This document shows, piece after piece, positions 43,346 to 54,300 of a stretch of 64,000 nt of DNA. The stretch comes from Pyrrhosoma nymphula (Eukaryota > Arthropoda > Insecta > Odonata > Coenagrionidae). Made by a program: the position numbers and the translations under genes. Numbering within the stretch: the stretch's first letter is position 1; the number at the start of each line of letters is the position of its first letter. The notes beneath the pieces were generated by a model, which saw nothing but the letters and a program-made list of their open reading frames with translations, searched no databases and had not been told where the DNA came from. The stretch is from contig OY754332.1 of assembly GCA_963573305.1 (NCBI GenBank), positions 139,183,977 through 139,247,976 on the forward strand. Direction: 5' to 3'.

Positions 43346-43984
43346 ACAAGCGTGATCCGGGGGTTACTCTTTTCGGTTCAATACGTGAGCACATCGCGAC
43401 TTGGCGGAGTACCCTCGTCCTGGAAGTCAACGCTCGGAAGCCACCCTTCTTCCTCGGAGAACGCTCGCCAGGATGAAGGTGCCGGCCCCCAAGCGCCGGG
43501 CGCGTCCTCTCCCGCTCGCGAGGATAATAGATTCATTGGACACGGGCGTCGACCCGCAGCAGGGAGTGGGAGGGGCAGGGAGGAGGGGCGGGAGGGGTGC
43601 GAGTCGCCACCACCACCCCCGGATTCCCCACACACTCGAGGCTGCATCCACAATTCGTTAGGAGCACCTCCCAGCGAATAGAGAGTGTGGCACAGCTGAT
43701 GGACTTGGCTGGGAGCCGCTGGACACTCAGAGGCTACACGATCAGAGCACTTGTTAGGTTTTCTACCAGCTGATTGGTACTTTTTGACGTTTTTGGACAG
43801 TCATTACCCCTACTTTCTCATTTCTGGGACACCTCAATATCCTGCAAATTTCTTATCCCCGTCATTAAGTTCCTAGAACCGACAGATTAGACAAATACAA
43901 GATATACAATGCCGAACAGATAGGCACAAGTGCCTTGTTCTCACAAACCAATAATCTTTAACAAAAACAGATGAGGACACTGAA

Positions 43985-45052
43985 ACATTCCATAACATAC
44001 AATTCACTTTTTCCCTTACCCTCTTTCCAAATAATTTTCTCTATTCCCTCTCTTTATCAACTCCATAGGTGTCGATGGAATCAGTGCTAAAATGCTCATA
44101 ACTATTCTCCCCGTTGCCATACCAATAATACTTGACATTTATAACTGCTCATTCAATTACTCCATACTTCCTACCATGTGGATATCTGCTTTATTTCGAC
44201 TCATAATGAAAACAACAATTCCCAAATAAATGTCTGACTTCCGGTACACATAGCACTTTTATGCTCTCTTTCCAAACCTCTCGAGCGCTTAATGCATACT
44301 GTTATAGTGGACAATTTCACGCGACAAAATTTCTTTGATGAGCATCAATCAGTTTTTCGTAAACACTGTAGCACTCAGTGGGCTTTAATAAAGGCAACAG
44401 ACGATGTTCACCAATCTACCGACGTAAGAAAGGTAACAGTTTTAGTGCAATTTGATCTGAGCAAGGCCTTCGACTCAATATACCATGGCAAATTACGGGA
44501 ACGCATGAGTCAACTAAAGTTCTCTTATTTACCCTTCCCTGGTATCGCTCCTATCTGTCAAATAGTCAGCAGGCTGTTAAAGATGAAGACGATAATGTAT
44601 CACTTTTCCAACCGGTCTTACGTGGAGTTCCACAGGAGTCAATTATTGGACCACTACTTTTCAGCATTTATATATAAGAACTTACTAACGTAATAACCAA
44701 CTGCAAATTTCACTATTATGCTAACGATCTATAGATATGCCTTGAGTCCTACCTCTCGGAAATATGCCACGCCATAACGTTGATCGACAAGGATATCCAA
44801 CTCGTGAGTGAATTCGAAAACTCAAACATATTAATATGAAAATCTGATACTTAATGCCCAAATTACTAATACATCAACCCTCATAACGAAAACATTTCAC
44901 ATCCCCAAATACCGCACAGCAAAATGTTTAAGATCATTCTATATCTCCTCTTGTAAATTACGGAACTCCTTGCCAAATTACATAAAATTATCTAGGAACG
45001 TCGATGTAGGAGACATCCGGTTCAGACACTAGGAAGTTCACCCGGTGCTCCC
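43985..45052 (+). pseudogene. CR1/jockey-like LINE reverse-transcriptase pseudogene
   Basis: Ordered RT segments in several frames: NSIGVDGISAKML near 44,060; LPTMWISALF near 44,166; EHQSVFRKHCSTQWAL near 44,340; VLVQFDLSKAFDSI near 44,443 (motif A, catalytic Asp kept); WYRSYLSNSQQAV near 44,540; GVPQESIIGPLLFSIYI near 44,625 (motif B); HYYANDL near 44,713 (motif C, second Asp changed to Asn); and LRNSLPNYIKLSRN near 44,955 (C-terminal end). Stops follow FSIYI, YANDL and NILI. From 44,506 to the end it is almost identical to the inverse copy at 35,417-35,944. A 19-nt segment near 45,014-45,032 is present only here. Short similar sequences (GGGAGCCGCTGGA) stand at about 43,711 and 45,073 on either side. 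Confidence 0.85.
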
Positions 45053-46149
45053 ATCAAACTAGGAGTCACGGGAGCCGCTGGAAACTCGAAGGGCACGCGC
45101 TGAGATTCACAGAAAAATTCATATCGCACGAGATTCAGGTCGACACACGGCGAGTAATCTGCGACCTCCAAATATGCAGGAGAGACGAGTTCAGCAAAAA
45201 ATGACATTTACTCTTGAACATATAGGTTTATAAATTCTTTCATCCCGCAAACCACGACCACAACAGAACGCATAGACAATTGTTCTACCAAAACACGGCT
45301 AGCTTGCCATCCACCTCCTCCACCAATTTCTTTTTCTGACACCCTTCCTTTATTTGGCTGGTGTACTACCATCCACAGCCATAAGCCCTGTCTTCTGCTC
45401 CTCGCGGCTTGCAGTGTAATACGTATTGTGTGTTGTTGTTGTTTTGGAGTTAACTGGCGTTATTCCCGGCTACTTCAGTCGGGAGAGGGCTAAATGTATG
45501 GCTCGCTGGATTAAGATTTAAAGCTATCATTCGGAATAGAAGCTTTTATAAAAGCCTTTATTTATAATATAAGCTTCCGAAGCCGAATATAAACTTTTAA
45601 TCCCAATGGAATCCTCACTAGGACCAGGGGGACAAGTCAGTAACTTTTGTGAAACCTGTTCCAATACGTATTTCCTCCCCTGCGGCCTTTGTCCGCATGA
45701 CTATATATACCTCCAATTTCTCGACGGCTCACAGTTAATGCGACATCGACTACTAAGAAGCTGATCTGGGCAGGTGAATGACCGTAAAAAAAGCGACCAA
45801 AGCAAATTAAAAGTCGGCTTCACCAAAGCTTTCATCCATCGAAATAGATGAGGTTCATAACAGACTCGGCAGCACCGGCAATGACCATAAGAGAGACAAT
45901 AAACGTTTTTCGACGGGGAAAAAAGTAGCAGACTGCCCCAAGGACCACGCAAAATCTCCAGAACCTGATTTGAGCTTGAATGTATAAATGCGGATGCTTG
46001 TGGCAAAACCACATCGAATGGATAAAACCGATGGTTTTGGTAAGGACAGGGGCGTCTCTAATCGGGGACACATCCACTGGCTACGTCGTGAGGGCGGACA
46101 CCAAATGAGCGGCGGCGGGCGAGGGCGGATGTCGACCAAAGAGTAAGGA
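45053..46149. other. Stretch with no recognised feature
   Basis: Apart from the short GGGAGCCGCTGGA match to 43,711, no repeat partner was seen. The minus-strand frames near 45,700-46,077 show no domain. Confidence 0.45.
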
Positions 46150-46350
46150 TGGAGGAAGGGGCGGACGCTCGCTCCGCCGCCTCGCCCCTTGCACACCGCT
46201 CCTCTTGGCGGGGGAGTCGCGGGGGTGTGTGGGAGGGGGGGGGACTTTGAAAGAGGAAAAGAAACAAGGAGAAACGGCTTGCAAAGGATCGATGGGTGTC
46301 TAGGAGGCAAGATTGGGGGGCGGGGCGTAAAGGCCCCACGTCAGGCCGGG
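46150..46350. repeat. G-rich strand-asymmetric island 6 (G on plus)
   Basis: GGCGGGGGAGTCGCGGGGG and GGGAGGGGGGGGGAC. Overlapping frames of 129-151 codons are low-complexity. Confidence 0.6.
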
Positions 46351-47383
46351 AAGGAGAGTGCAACGCACCCCGCCGCACGCACTGCCGGAAAACGAAAACG
46401 AACTCCCCCAGGGCGGAGGAGCAAGCGAGCTCCGGCAGCAAGGACACAGGGAGCACTCTATAGCATGGAGATCACCGGGCGCACCCATACCCCCTGCCCG
46501 CCCCTACCCCCTGCCCGCGCGCCTAAACGCCCTTCCACACTATCAAATTCACGTCAAACCCCATTCAAGACTCGTTGAACAAGCTTTCTCGAATGGACAT
46601 GACGTCAGTTGAAACATCATGACAGCGGGCTTTTGTTTTTATTGATTGTCTTGAAAGCTCTAGAAAGCCTTCATTGCCATCAAATTCCTCTTGTCTAGAA
46701 CGGTTCTCAGTTCTCTTGAATCTTGATTGGTCTTGAAGCGTACCGACCAATACTACCGGGTGTAAGATGGGCGACATGGAGAAAGTTCCATAAGGAAGCA
46801 CCTCGTATTTTATGCTATTACATAAAAATAAAATAATTACTTAATGTTACATATACACTTTTTAACATGCACGTGCCATTGTGGTTTAATTATGAAAGCT
46901 GCACAAGGCATATTATGGTGTCAATTAGCGATAAAATATTTCCACAGACGGTAGGAAAACAAGGACAATCTCTCACCTCGTATTTAGGAATAACTTTCAT
47001 TAGCGTATTTTGGCGTAAAATAATTATCTCTGCTACCATGCTTTTTTCATAAAGCGTCAATTGTCGGCACGATAAGAACTTAATGGAAAAATTTCCCTCA
47101 CAGAGTTTCCAAGCGAGAATGGGACACCGTCGAAGAATTTATTGGGAATTTATTATTAATTACATTTACGATATCGGTACTAGATTCCTCCTAAAATATG
47201 AAGCCTGACTGGTTGTCTGTGCGTACATAATAATTGTTGATACGAAAAAATAAGACTCTCAGAGAGAATATAAAGAGTACTTAGTACCCAAAAATTACTG
47301 GAGCCTGCGACTAGCACGAAAGCGTGCAAGAAGCCATGCCATACGGAATACAGCATTTTTTCGATATATTAGTCGCTCGTAGC
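46351..47383. other. Unassigned; possible transposon end near 46,523
   Basis: GCCCTTCCACACTATC (46,523) resembles the inverse of GTGTGAAACGGGC (to 48,064) and the start GCCCGTTCACACG at 49,688. The match is weak, and the 1.5-kb span between the first two has no transposase. Confidence 0.25.
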
Positions 47384-47445
47384 CTGGTGGTTATAGTCCT
47401 CGCCATGCAACGCTGATGTGTCCGATTCGAATATGTATGTAATTT
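47384..47445 (+). mobile_element. tRNA-like SINE head, worn
   Basis: GTAGCCTGGTGGTTATAGTC (A-box zone) and GTGTCCGATTCGAATATG (B-box-like CGATTCGAAT) are about 35 nt apart. The acceptor stem does not pair, so it is not a tRNA gene. Confidence 0.45.
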
Positions 47446-48406
47446 ACTTGTATTTGCAGCTTTTTTTAATAGTCTTATTACTTCTCAAACTTAGGAACAA
47501 TATTTTCATGAGAGGTGCCGGCGAGTCTAACCAAAAACATATTTCTGTCCATAGTTTCGGACCTTTTTCGTCGGCAAACCATGTATCGGCGACAATACGC
47601 GTGTGATACCGGATCCCTCGTCTGCAGTTCGCAATAGAACTAAAATGTATGTGCTTGATGCATGTCTCCGTCACTGCCATCCCAAGTTTCATATTCTGCG
47701 ATTATTCCTTCTTGGAGCCTCCAATTGCGACACTTCAATGAAAATACAACTATAGCAACATTCGCGTCATCAATATGCGTTTTTCAAATCAAACCAGAAT
47801 GTTAACGACAACTGCGTAAATGAACTGAATATCCAATTCGCAAACAACTCTCGAGGTAACTCAATATTGTTTGGAAATCGCATAGCAGAAGTCATTCAAG
47901 CTTTATGTGACAGCGCTAAAGGCCGTTCAAGTCGATTCAACTATTCTCGAAAAATCGCCATTGAAGGCTGTCTCTAATAAACTTAAAGCGTTCAAGACGT
48001 CTTGTGCAAGACATCTTGCTCAACGTTCCTTGTTCAAGACTTCTCGAATAGTGTGAAACGGGCTTAAGGAACCATTTGAGTGAGTTTCGGGGGCTAGGGT
48101 TCTTCTTACACCGTCTTAAGAATGAAGATTTGGGAGCCCGAGACCATCTTTCGTAAGATTTTGGTGTTACTCGCGAAAATGTTTTTGCATCAATTATAGA
48201 ATAGTCGTATGAAAAATCTTAAGCCGATATCCCACGGTCAAATCTTTTGACAAAAAAACTGACCAATCGGGTTTGGGTATAGTGTGACAGGCAGAATAAG
48301 AAGAAAATGCCATTTTATTTCAAGAATTTGATGGATTCATCCGTTGATGAGTGAGAATCGAATTTCGAAAGGAGATTCTCGAGAAATTCTGAGTAATAAT
48401 TTCTCT

Positions 48407-48500
48407 CTTACGGAGAACATGAAAAATAAATTCGTGAACGGCACTTGTAAGGCGTCTTAAAAGTGGTGTTCACAAAGTTATTTTTCATTTTCTCCGTAAG
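48407..48500. mobile_element. Hairpin with 45-nt arms and 4-nt loop
   Basis: CTTACGGAGAACATGAAAAA to GTAAG (48,407-48,451) pairs with 48,456-48,500 with about 6 mismatches; the loop is GCGT. It looks like a tiny palindromic MITE. A transcript would form a long double-stranded stem. Confidence 0.6.
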
Positions 48501-49084
48501 GAATAAATACCACCAAATGAAGCCTGAAACCGTTTCCACTGTTTTGAATTTCTCTCTATCAACCCTCGATTAACGCCGTCACCACTATGAATGTAAGTAT
48601 TCCCAGGTTTGGATCAGTAAAGTCGTAAGAATGAATATATTTCCACTTTAGCACCCGGAGCACGCCGGGAAACTCAGGCTTCGCTGCCTGCAGCATGGGG
48701 GACATCCAAAAGGCGACGAGCCAATGGCTGAGCGTTTTAGTTTAAAAATATAGTCGCGGCAAGAATTCTCAATGAATCGTAATCAATTCGCATACTAGGC
48801 GAAATTTGTTTCTGGTAACTCCAATATAATACTATAAAACAATTTACCATAAAGAATAGTTTTGAATCAATTCCCCATTCATGCAAACATTTTATTCTGC
48901 GACTACCAGTGGCAATGAGTTGATCTGTGCTCTCCTGGCTGCCGATTTGTTTCATGTTTGCAGACAGCAAAGCATTGTTCCATCGCCGCACAGCTCAAAC
49001 AGGCACATTCAATATCTTGTACTCATAATTTCCAAGGGTAGCTCAACTATGGAAAACATCATTCGATAATTTAACCTATACATA

Positions 49085-49300
49085 AGAATTTTTTTTGCCC
49101 TCGGACGATTCTGGTGGTCCGTATGCCCCTGCGGTCCCGATAAGCCGATGGCTTTTCGTCAGGTTTTGCAGGGGTCGAAGCACCAGAACTTGACAGAAAC
49201 ACCCTGGGCATGCGAAAAACAGACCCAGGCGGGACTCGAACCCGCAACCCTCGGATTAGCAGGCGAGGAATTTACCCCGCCGCCACCAGGGTTGGCTTTA
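49085..49300 (-). mobile_element. tRNA-derived SINE, family B, complete-looking copy
   Basis: On the minus strand: A-box zone TGGTGGCGGCGGGGTAAAT, CCTCGCCTGCTAATCCGAG, a perfect B-box inside GCGGGTTCGAGTCCCGCC, then a body that folds (CTTCTGGTG-type and CCCCTGC / GCAGGGG pairs, 49,109-49,190), ending in GGGCAAAAAAAAATTCTT, a poly(A) tail. About 210 bp. The head resembles tRNA but lacks matching acceptor strands. No clear target duplication was seen. Confidence 0.75.
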
Positions 49301-51089
49301 AAACAATAAAACAGCTTACGCAAGATTGGAAGGTGAGGGGGTATTCATGGAATTTTATGTTGTCTAACATGAGGGAGAGGGGGTGGTCAAAGTCATCTTA
49401 CGTCACGGGCGAATGGCTCCAAACACATCTGCTTGTTTCAATACGAGAATTCAATTTGAACTCTTGTTGATTGAAACTGGTTTTTATGAGCAATTTGCAA
49501 CAGCATTTTTTCCACGCTAGATACTTTCCCCGTTTATTTTTCAAAATAAATAAAAAAATTGATTTTAAACAAAATTTAAAAACGGTTCAAAACGATGATA
49601 CCATACTTAAAAACGTCATTATATTCACAATAAAATTTCGTCCGGAAAGTTAAACATTTTTTCCCGAATACCGTAGGGCCTGCTAATGAATGGCCCGTTC
49701 ACACGACTTGAGAAAGTCTGTTTCAATAGTAATGGTCGTTCGCCCGTTTCTTTTCCAGTCACAAAAAGTAACTCACAGAGCAAGTAGTAATCATGAACGA
49801 ATTCGTTTAGACAAATAATTGAGACGGCCTAGTTTTATCACGGGGTCTATTAGGCATCACGAAAACAAAATCTATTCGACATAAGATAAATAATAAGGGC
49901 CATGCCAAAGGAAGTTGTAGGCTGGAATAAAAAACAAAAACAAAAACTGAGATTGGTATTCACATAATTGAAGACAAATCCAACGATGACTGATGGAGGT
50001 AAATGACTTGCTTTTACGATACACTAAGCGAACGCCACTATCCGCACTCAATAGAAACATTACGCGCGAGTCAATATCAAGGCCAATTAATGCATTTTGT
50101 GCTAATAAAAATTTAGACAACTTATATAGTACGACAGGTAGCATTGTAAGATAGGATAGATAGCACTAGCAAATGATATTAGCAAAGCATAAACTATTAA
50201 TTAATTTACACCAAAACTTTTACACTAAATGGAGAATTAAAAAAAGGGAAAATAAACTACGAAAAATTAAAAAATGTCTTAAACAGTTATTTTGTCTTGA
50301 AAATCTATCTCCACCTATTCACACCTCCTCACTGTTCTTTACCACGGGCTAAAAACAATAATTTACGCTGACGGCAAAACAAGCTCTCCAATTTCCTCTG
50401 CTACTAATTAAACATCTGCTACTGATTATAAATTATTGACTTTCTACCCAATTACGAGACCATTATACAGTAAAATAAGCGACAAGCTAATACTCAAAGA
50501 ATTGGCGGAGATGCCATTAAGAGTTACACACTTACGACAGTGCCTGACCATAAAAAAACACCGCATCTGTGTCTAATTACGATTTATATCAAATTAATTC
50601 ATAAAAGGCACCCTTGACCTCATATCCTGCGACTGATCCGCAAGAGGTTAAGGCAAGTTTAACTGCGAGAGCAACACAAACGAACACTCGGGTCTGTTCA
50701 ATTACCCGGTTGACGAAATTCAAAACGAATGAGAGTACATTTATTTTAGTGTTGAAGAAAGAAGAATATCTGTGGGGAGAGAGAGATACGGGGCCGGATG
50801 ATGGAGAGGCCAACCACTCCTCTTTCATATATCTGCTTCATTATTCGACACTCATCCGATCTCTTAACATGGTCAAACCAATATTCTATCTTCCACGCGT
50901 CATATCAATATGACGTGTAATATCATGTACGTACGTTCATTACCAAGGTATCCAATCTACATTATTTCGTGACTCACGTCTAATCCTACCTCTCCTACTA
51001 TAGAATATTTACTGCTGACAGGAATTTCCTGCAGAAGAACAAGAAATGATGTAAGTAATGGAGATATGGAGTTGTTGAAGAAAGATGAA
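49301..51089. other. Stretch with no recognised feature
   Basis: A+T-rich, with no frame above 99 codons. 49,688 begins GCCCGTTCACACG, a possible worn transposon end with no partner nearby. Confidence 0.45.
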
Positions 51090-51395
51090 GATATAAATGG
51101 ATGGAGAGAATCACTAATGATGAAGACCTACGAAGAGTTGGAGAGAAAAGATGCTCGATGAAAAGTCTCCGAATGAGGAAAAACCAACTTGTTGGAACAC
51201 AGTGAGGCACAACAGTCTCTCAAAAGCATTACTGGAAGAGGAAACTAATGGAAAGAATTGTCGAGGGATGCCAAGGATGGAACATATGAAGCAGATTATG
51301 AGTGAGTGGCGTTAAAATGAAAACTTAGGAAGGAATAAAACAGCTGGAGAGAGCTGCAGCAAACCAATCTTCAAATAGATGACGATGATGGCAGC
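51090..51395 (+). pseudogene. Non-LTR retrotransposon C-terminal tail, copy 4
   Basis: RITNDEDLRRVGEKRCSMKS and RMRKNQLVG, then after a frame change EEETNGKNCRGMPRMEHMKQ, IMSEW and a stop. The 3' end is AGATGACGATGATGGC. This is the longest of the four tails. It shows the order (EKR..+..L+.R+..LVG, then EG..NGKN.RG.PRM..MKQIM) usual near the end of insect LINE ORFs of the endonuclease/RT type. Confidence 0.7.
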
Positions 51396-54300
51396 ATTTC
51401 ATACACCTTTCGATTCACATCAATATTCTCACTTGATCGCTTCCATTGTTGATAACCGACGGAAGAAAAAGTAGATTACGTAGCACGAGAGCCGAGTCGC
51501 ACTGATTATGACATCCCATTGCAAATATTTATGTAATCCAAAGACACGCGGAATTGAGTGGAATTCAAACATGATGAAATAAAATTAGAGCAAAGTTTTT
51601 GCTACCAACTCATTTCGAAATTAATCTTGAACATATCCGTCATTAGTATGATATCAATGCCACCATTCTACAAGCACTCCGGGTAATAAACAAATAGCAA
51701 TGATTTAGTTGACATTTTATATAAATTCAGCAGTGAAATACCTGTAATGACGAAATACCGAGTCAATTATGTCACTGAGGACGCAGTTCGGTCGAAATAA
51801 AATCATTAGACCTTGAAGATGCACGTAAAAGTGCATAGTTTGCTAATGACAGACTATCCTAGAATAACGATAAGTAATGTGCAAGCGAAGCTGGCTTCAC
51901 GCACGCTAAGAAAAAATAAAATATCTATAGAACAAATGTAGGAAAAGGAAATTGAAAACGGAATTTTGAGTAATAAACGATAAGTTGAAGAGAAACGGAC
52001 GAAGAGGTGGGACGATATATGTCATTCTAAGGAAAACGACAAATCTGAAAGTAACGGAGCGTTGGGGTGGAATAGCATGCACATATGCATGGGCCCGCAA
52101 GTTTTGACGTGAATGTGCACGTTTGTCACGATCATAATATTCGAAAGTTATTAACAGAAACTCGACATTTACCATGTGTATGCAAGGTGGTCACATCTGC
52201 GCAGACGCCAGACAGTTATGGCCACATACTCGATATTTCAAGGCAGATGCGGTCATCAGCATCATTTCCAGTTTCCATTGACGACGAAGCAAATCACTCA
52301 TATTTCTTACGTACATGCGCGAGGTCTAGAGCCATTCCAGAGAGCTCGATTACTACTCGCAGCGTAATAAGTACGCCTTCGGGCGAACCAGAGGGCGAGT
52401 CTGGCCTTCGAAAGCCGTCGGAGTTGGAACTGGAGAATGAAACGCCATTTCAATGTGGAAAAAGAGGGCAAAAGAAATCGCAGAGGCTCAGGACGAGGAA
52501 AATAGTGACGAGGCCATAGAGCGTCTCAGTCCTCATATTCATTTCATGCTTTGCTACTAACATCGGCTAACAGAAGAGCATCCTGAGGCTAAAAGGCATC
52601 GCAGAAAGTCAAATGCCATAATATATCATATTTACAGAACAGAGCTCAAATTCACAGTGTGTGTGTCGTCAAAAATGCAGATTATCGGTCATCAATGCAA
52701 TCGGTCTTGGTGCACCATTGTTACGAACTAACTGCATATGTACATCAAGTAATTATAAATTGTATATTAACTTTTTAAAATAATCTTTCGGTATTTTTAG
52801 AAAAAAGCAGGCAAGGTAAGTTTAAATGGAAGAAAGTAAAATTTCGCCAGTTGCCTACAGGCCAAAGCCATAATCTCATCATAAAAATGCGAATTAAATA
52901 TAAGCATAGAACTCTTATGATGCATAACTGATCTTCGTGTACATACAAACTATGACACAGAATTTCGATTGGAAATTCTATTTAAGCTTAATTATAAGAA
53001 ATTCATTGTTACTTTAGGCGTTCTTGTGTAGTTTTAGTACGGAGCGTTGGTTGAAACACGCAAAACTCATTTTCCAAGGTATATTAGATTGAGTTACAAA
53101 ATTATTTTCTAAGGTAAATCATCACTCTATAAGTTAATTTAGATTCAATGTAAAATCTATCATTTTTTTTGTAAAAACAATAACATGTTAAGTAGTACAG
53201 TCCTGAGCATTTCCGTAACTCACATTTCCATGACAAGATCACTTTCTACATCGGATTAACGAAATTAGTGTTGGTGGCTTCGATTTAAACACTTAGGTGA
53301 AGGTGGGTGAAGGATATCTCGAGTTCAGCACAGACGTAGTCCGACAGAGTCCATTACAAAGGAGACCTTCCAATTGAAAATGACAATGGGAACCTCTGAA
53401 AAGCCAAATTCAGAACGCAAATCGAGAGCCAATTATTTACTAGATAAAACCAGCGCAAAATAGATCGCGCACATTCCATTCCTATCTCATTCTGATGAAG
53501 CCCATCGCAATGCTTCTCGATCTTTCGGTCAGCGTTATTAACAGATTCCACAATGCGTCTAAGCAATTATTTCGCCAAAGAAATAACAAGAAAAAGAGCA
53601 TATTTTATAATTTCACGGATACGGAACATTTTCGCCTTAAGTGTTTATACACAACGGAAATATGGCTTAAAGGAATTTCTGCGAATTGACCGAACGCAAA
53701 TAAATGAACTCATATTAGTTCATTCATTAGCAAGCCAAGTCGTCCTTTAAGTGTCTGACAAATTAAATAAGGTCATGTACAAATTCAATGCTTAAATAGG
53801 TCTCTTTTAATGAAAAACACCCTGAATTCCAGTACAGTATATATGTATAAGAAATAAAATATTTGTATATAGCATAAATTGCCGTGTGTCCAATCCTGAG
53901 CTCCTCTCTGGAGACGTACATCAAAGTGCAAGAACCCCTCGCCTTGCGTACTATATTTATTATGCGGAGACACCTTTCGTGTTGAGATGGGAATTAAAAG
54001 GTTGATTGAACTGAGAGATAACCCAGAACTAGCGATCATTAAATCTATACCAAGTTCGCGCAAGTAAATGTCAAAGTAAAATAACACAAACCCGCAGATT
54101 TTAGCAATTAGTGGTGACTACAGCCACAGTATACAAATAAACGCCTCTCAAAAGTACAATATTTTGGGGGTGCGAGAAAAAAATTTCACAGGAGTCTGAG
54201 ACACAGACGTCTATAAAATTAAAAAAACTGGGGCTAAATCATAACCTATTTTGAATTATTTGCATAAGACATAAAATTAACAGTTGGCTCAGCTCATTTT

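Noticed and set aside
42396..43681. Frames of 143-204 codons on plus and 152 on minus
   Set aside because: Low-complexity composition over island 5 and the adjacent G+C-rich DNA. Several frames are open at once on both strands, with no recognisable domain.
46523..48064. 1.5-kb DNA transposon with GCCCGTTCACAC-like ends
   Set aside because: The ends match only over about 12-15 bases with gaps, the target duplication is unclear, and the interior has no transposase.
49085..49300. Possible functional tRNA gene
   Set aside because: The pol III boxes are good but the acceptor strands do not pair, and a SINE body with an A-tail follows. The same holds for the heads at 2.0, 5.5, 14.5, 27.7, 27.9, 41.3, 41.5, 43.3 and 47.4 kb.
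52085..52519. 144-codon plus frame with mixed composition
   Set aside because: Not low-complexity, but it shows no domain I know, no neighbouring exon logic and no paralogue in the window. It was not called as a gene. Transcript data would settle it.
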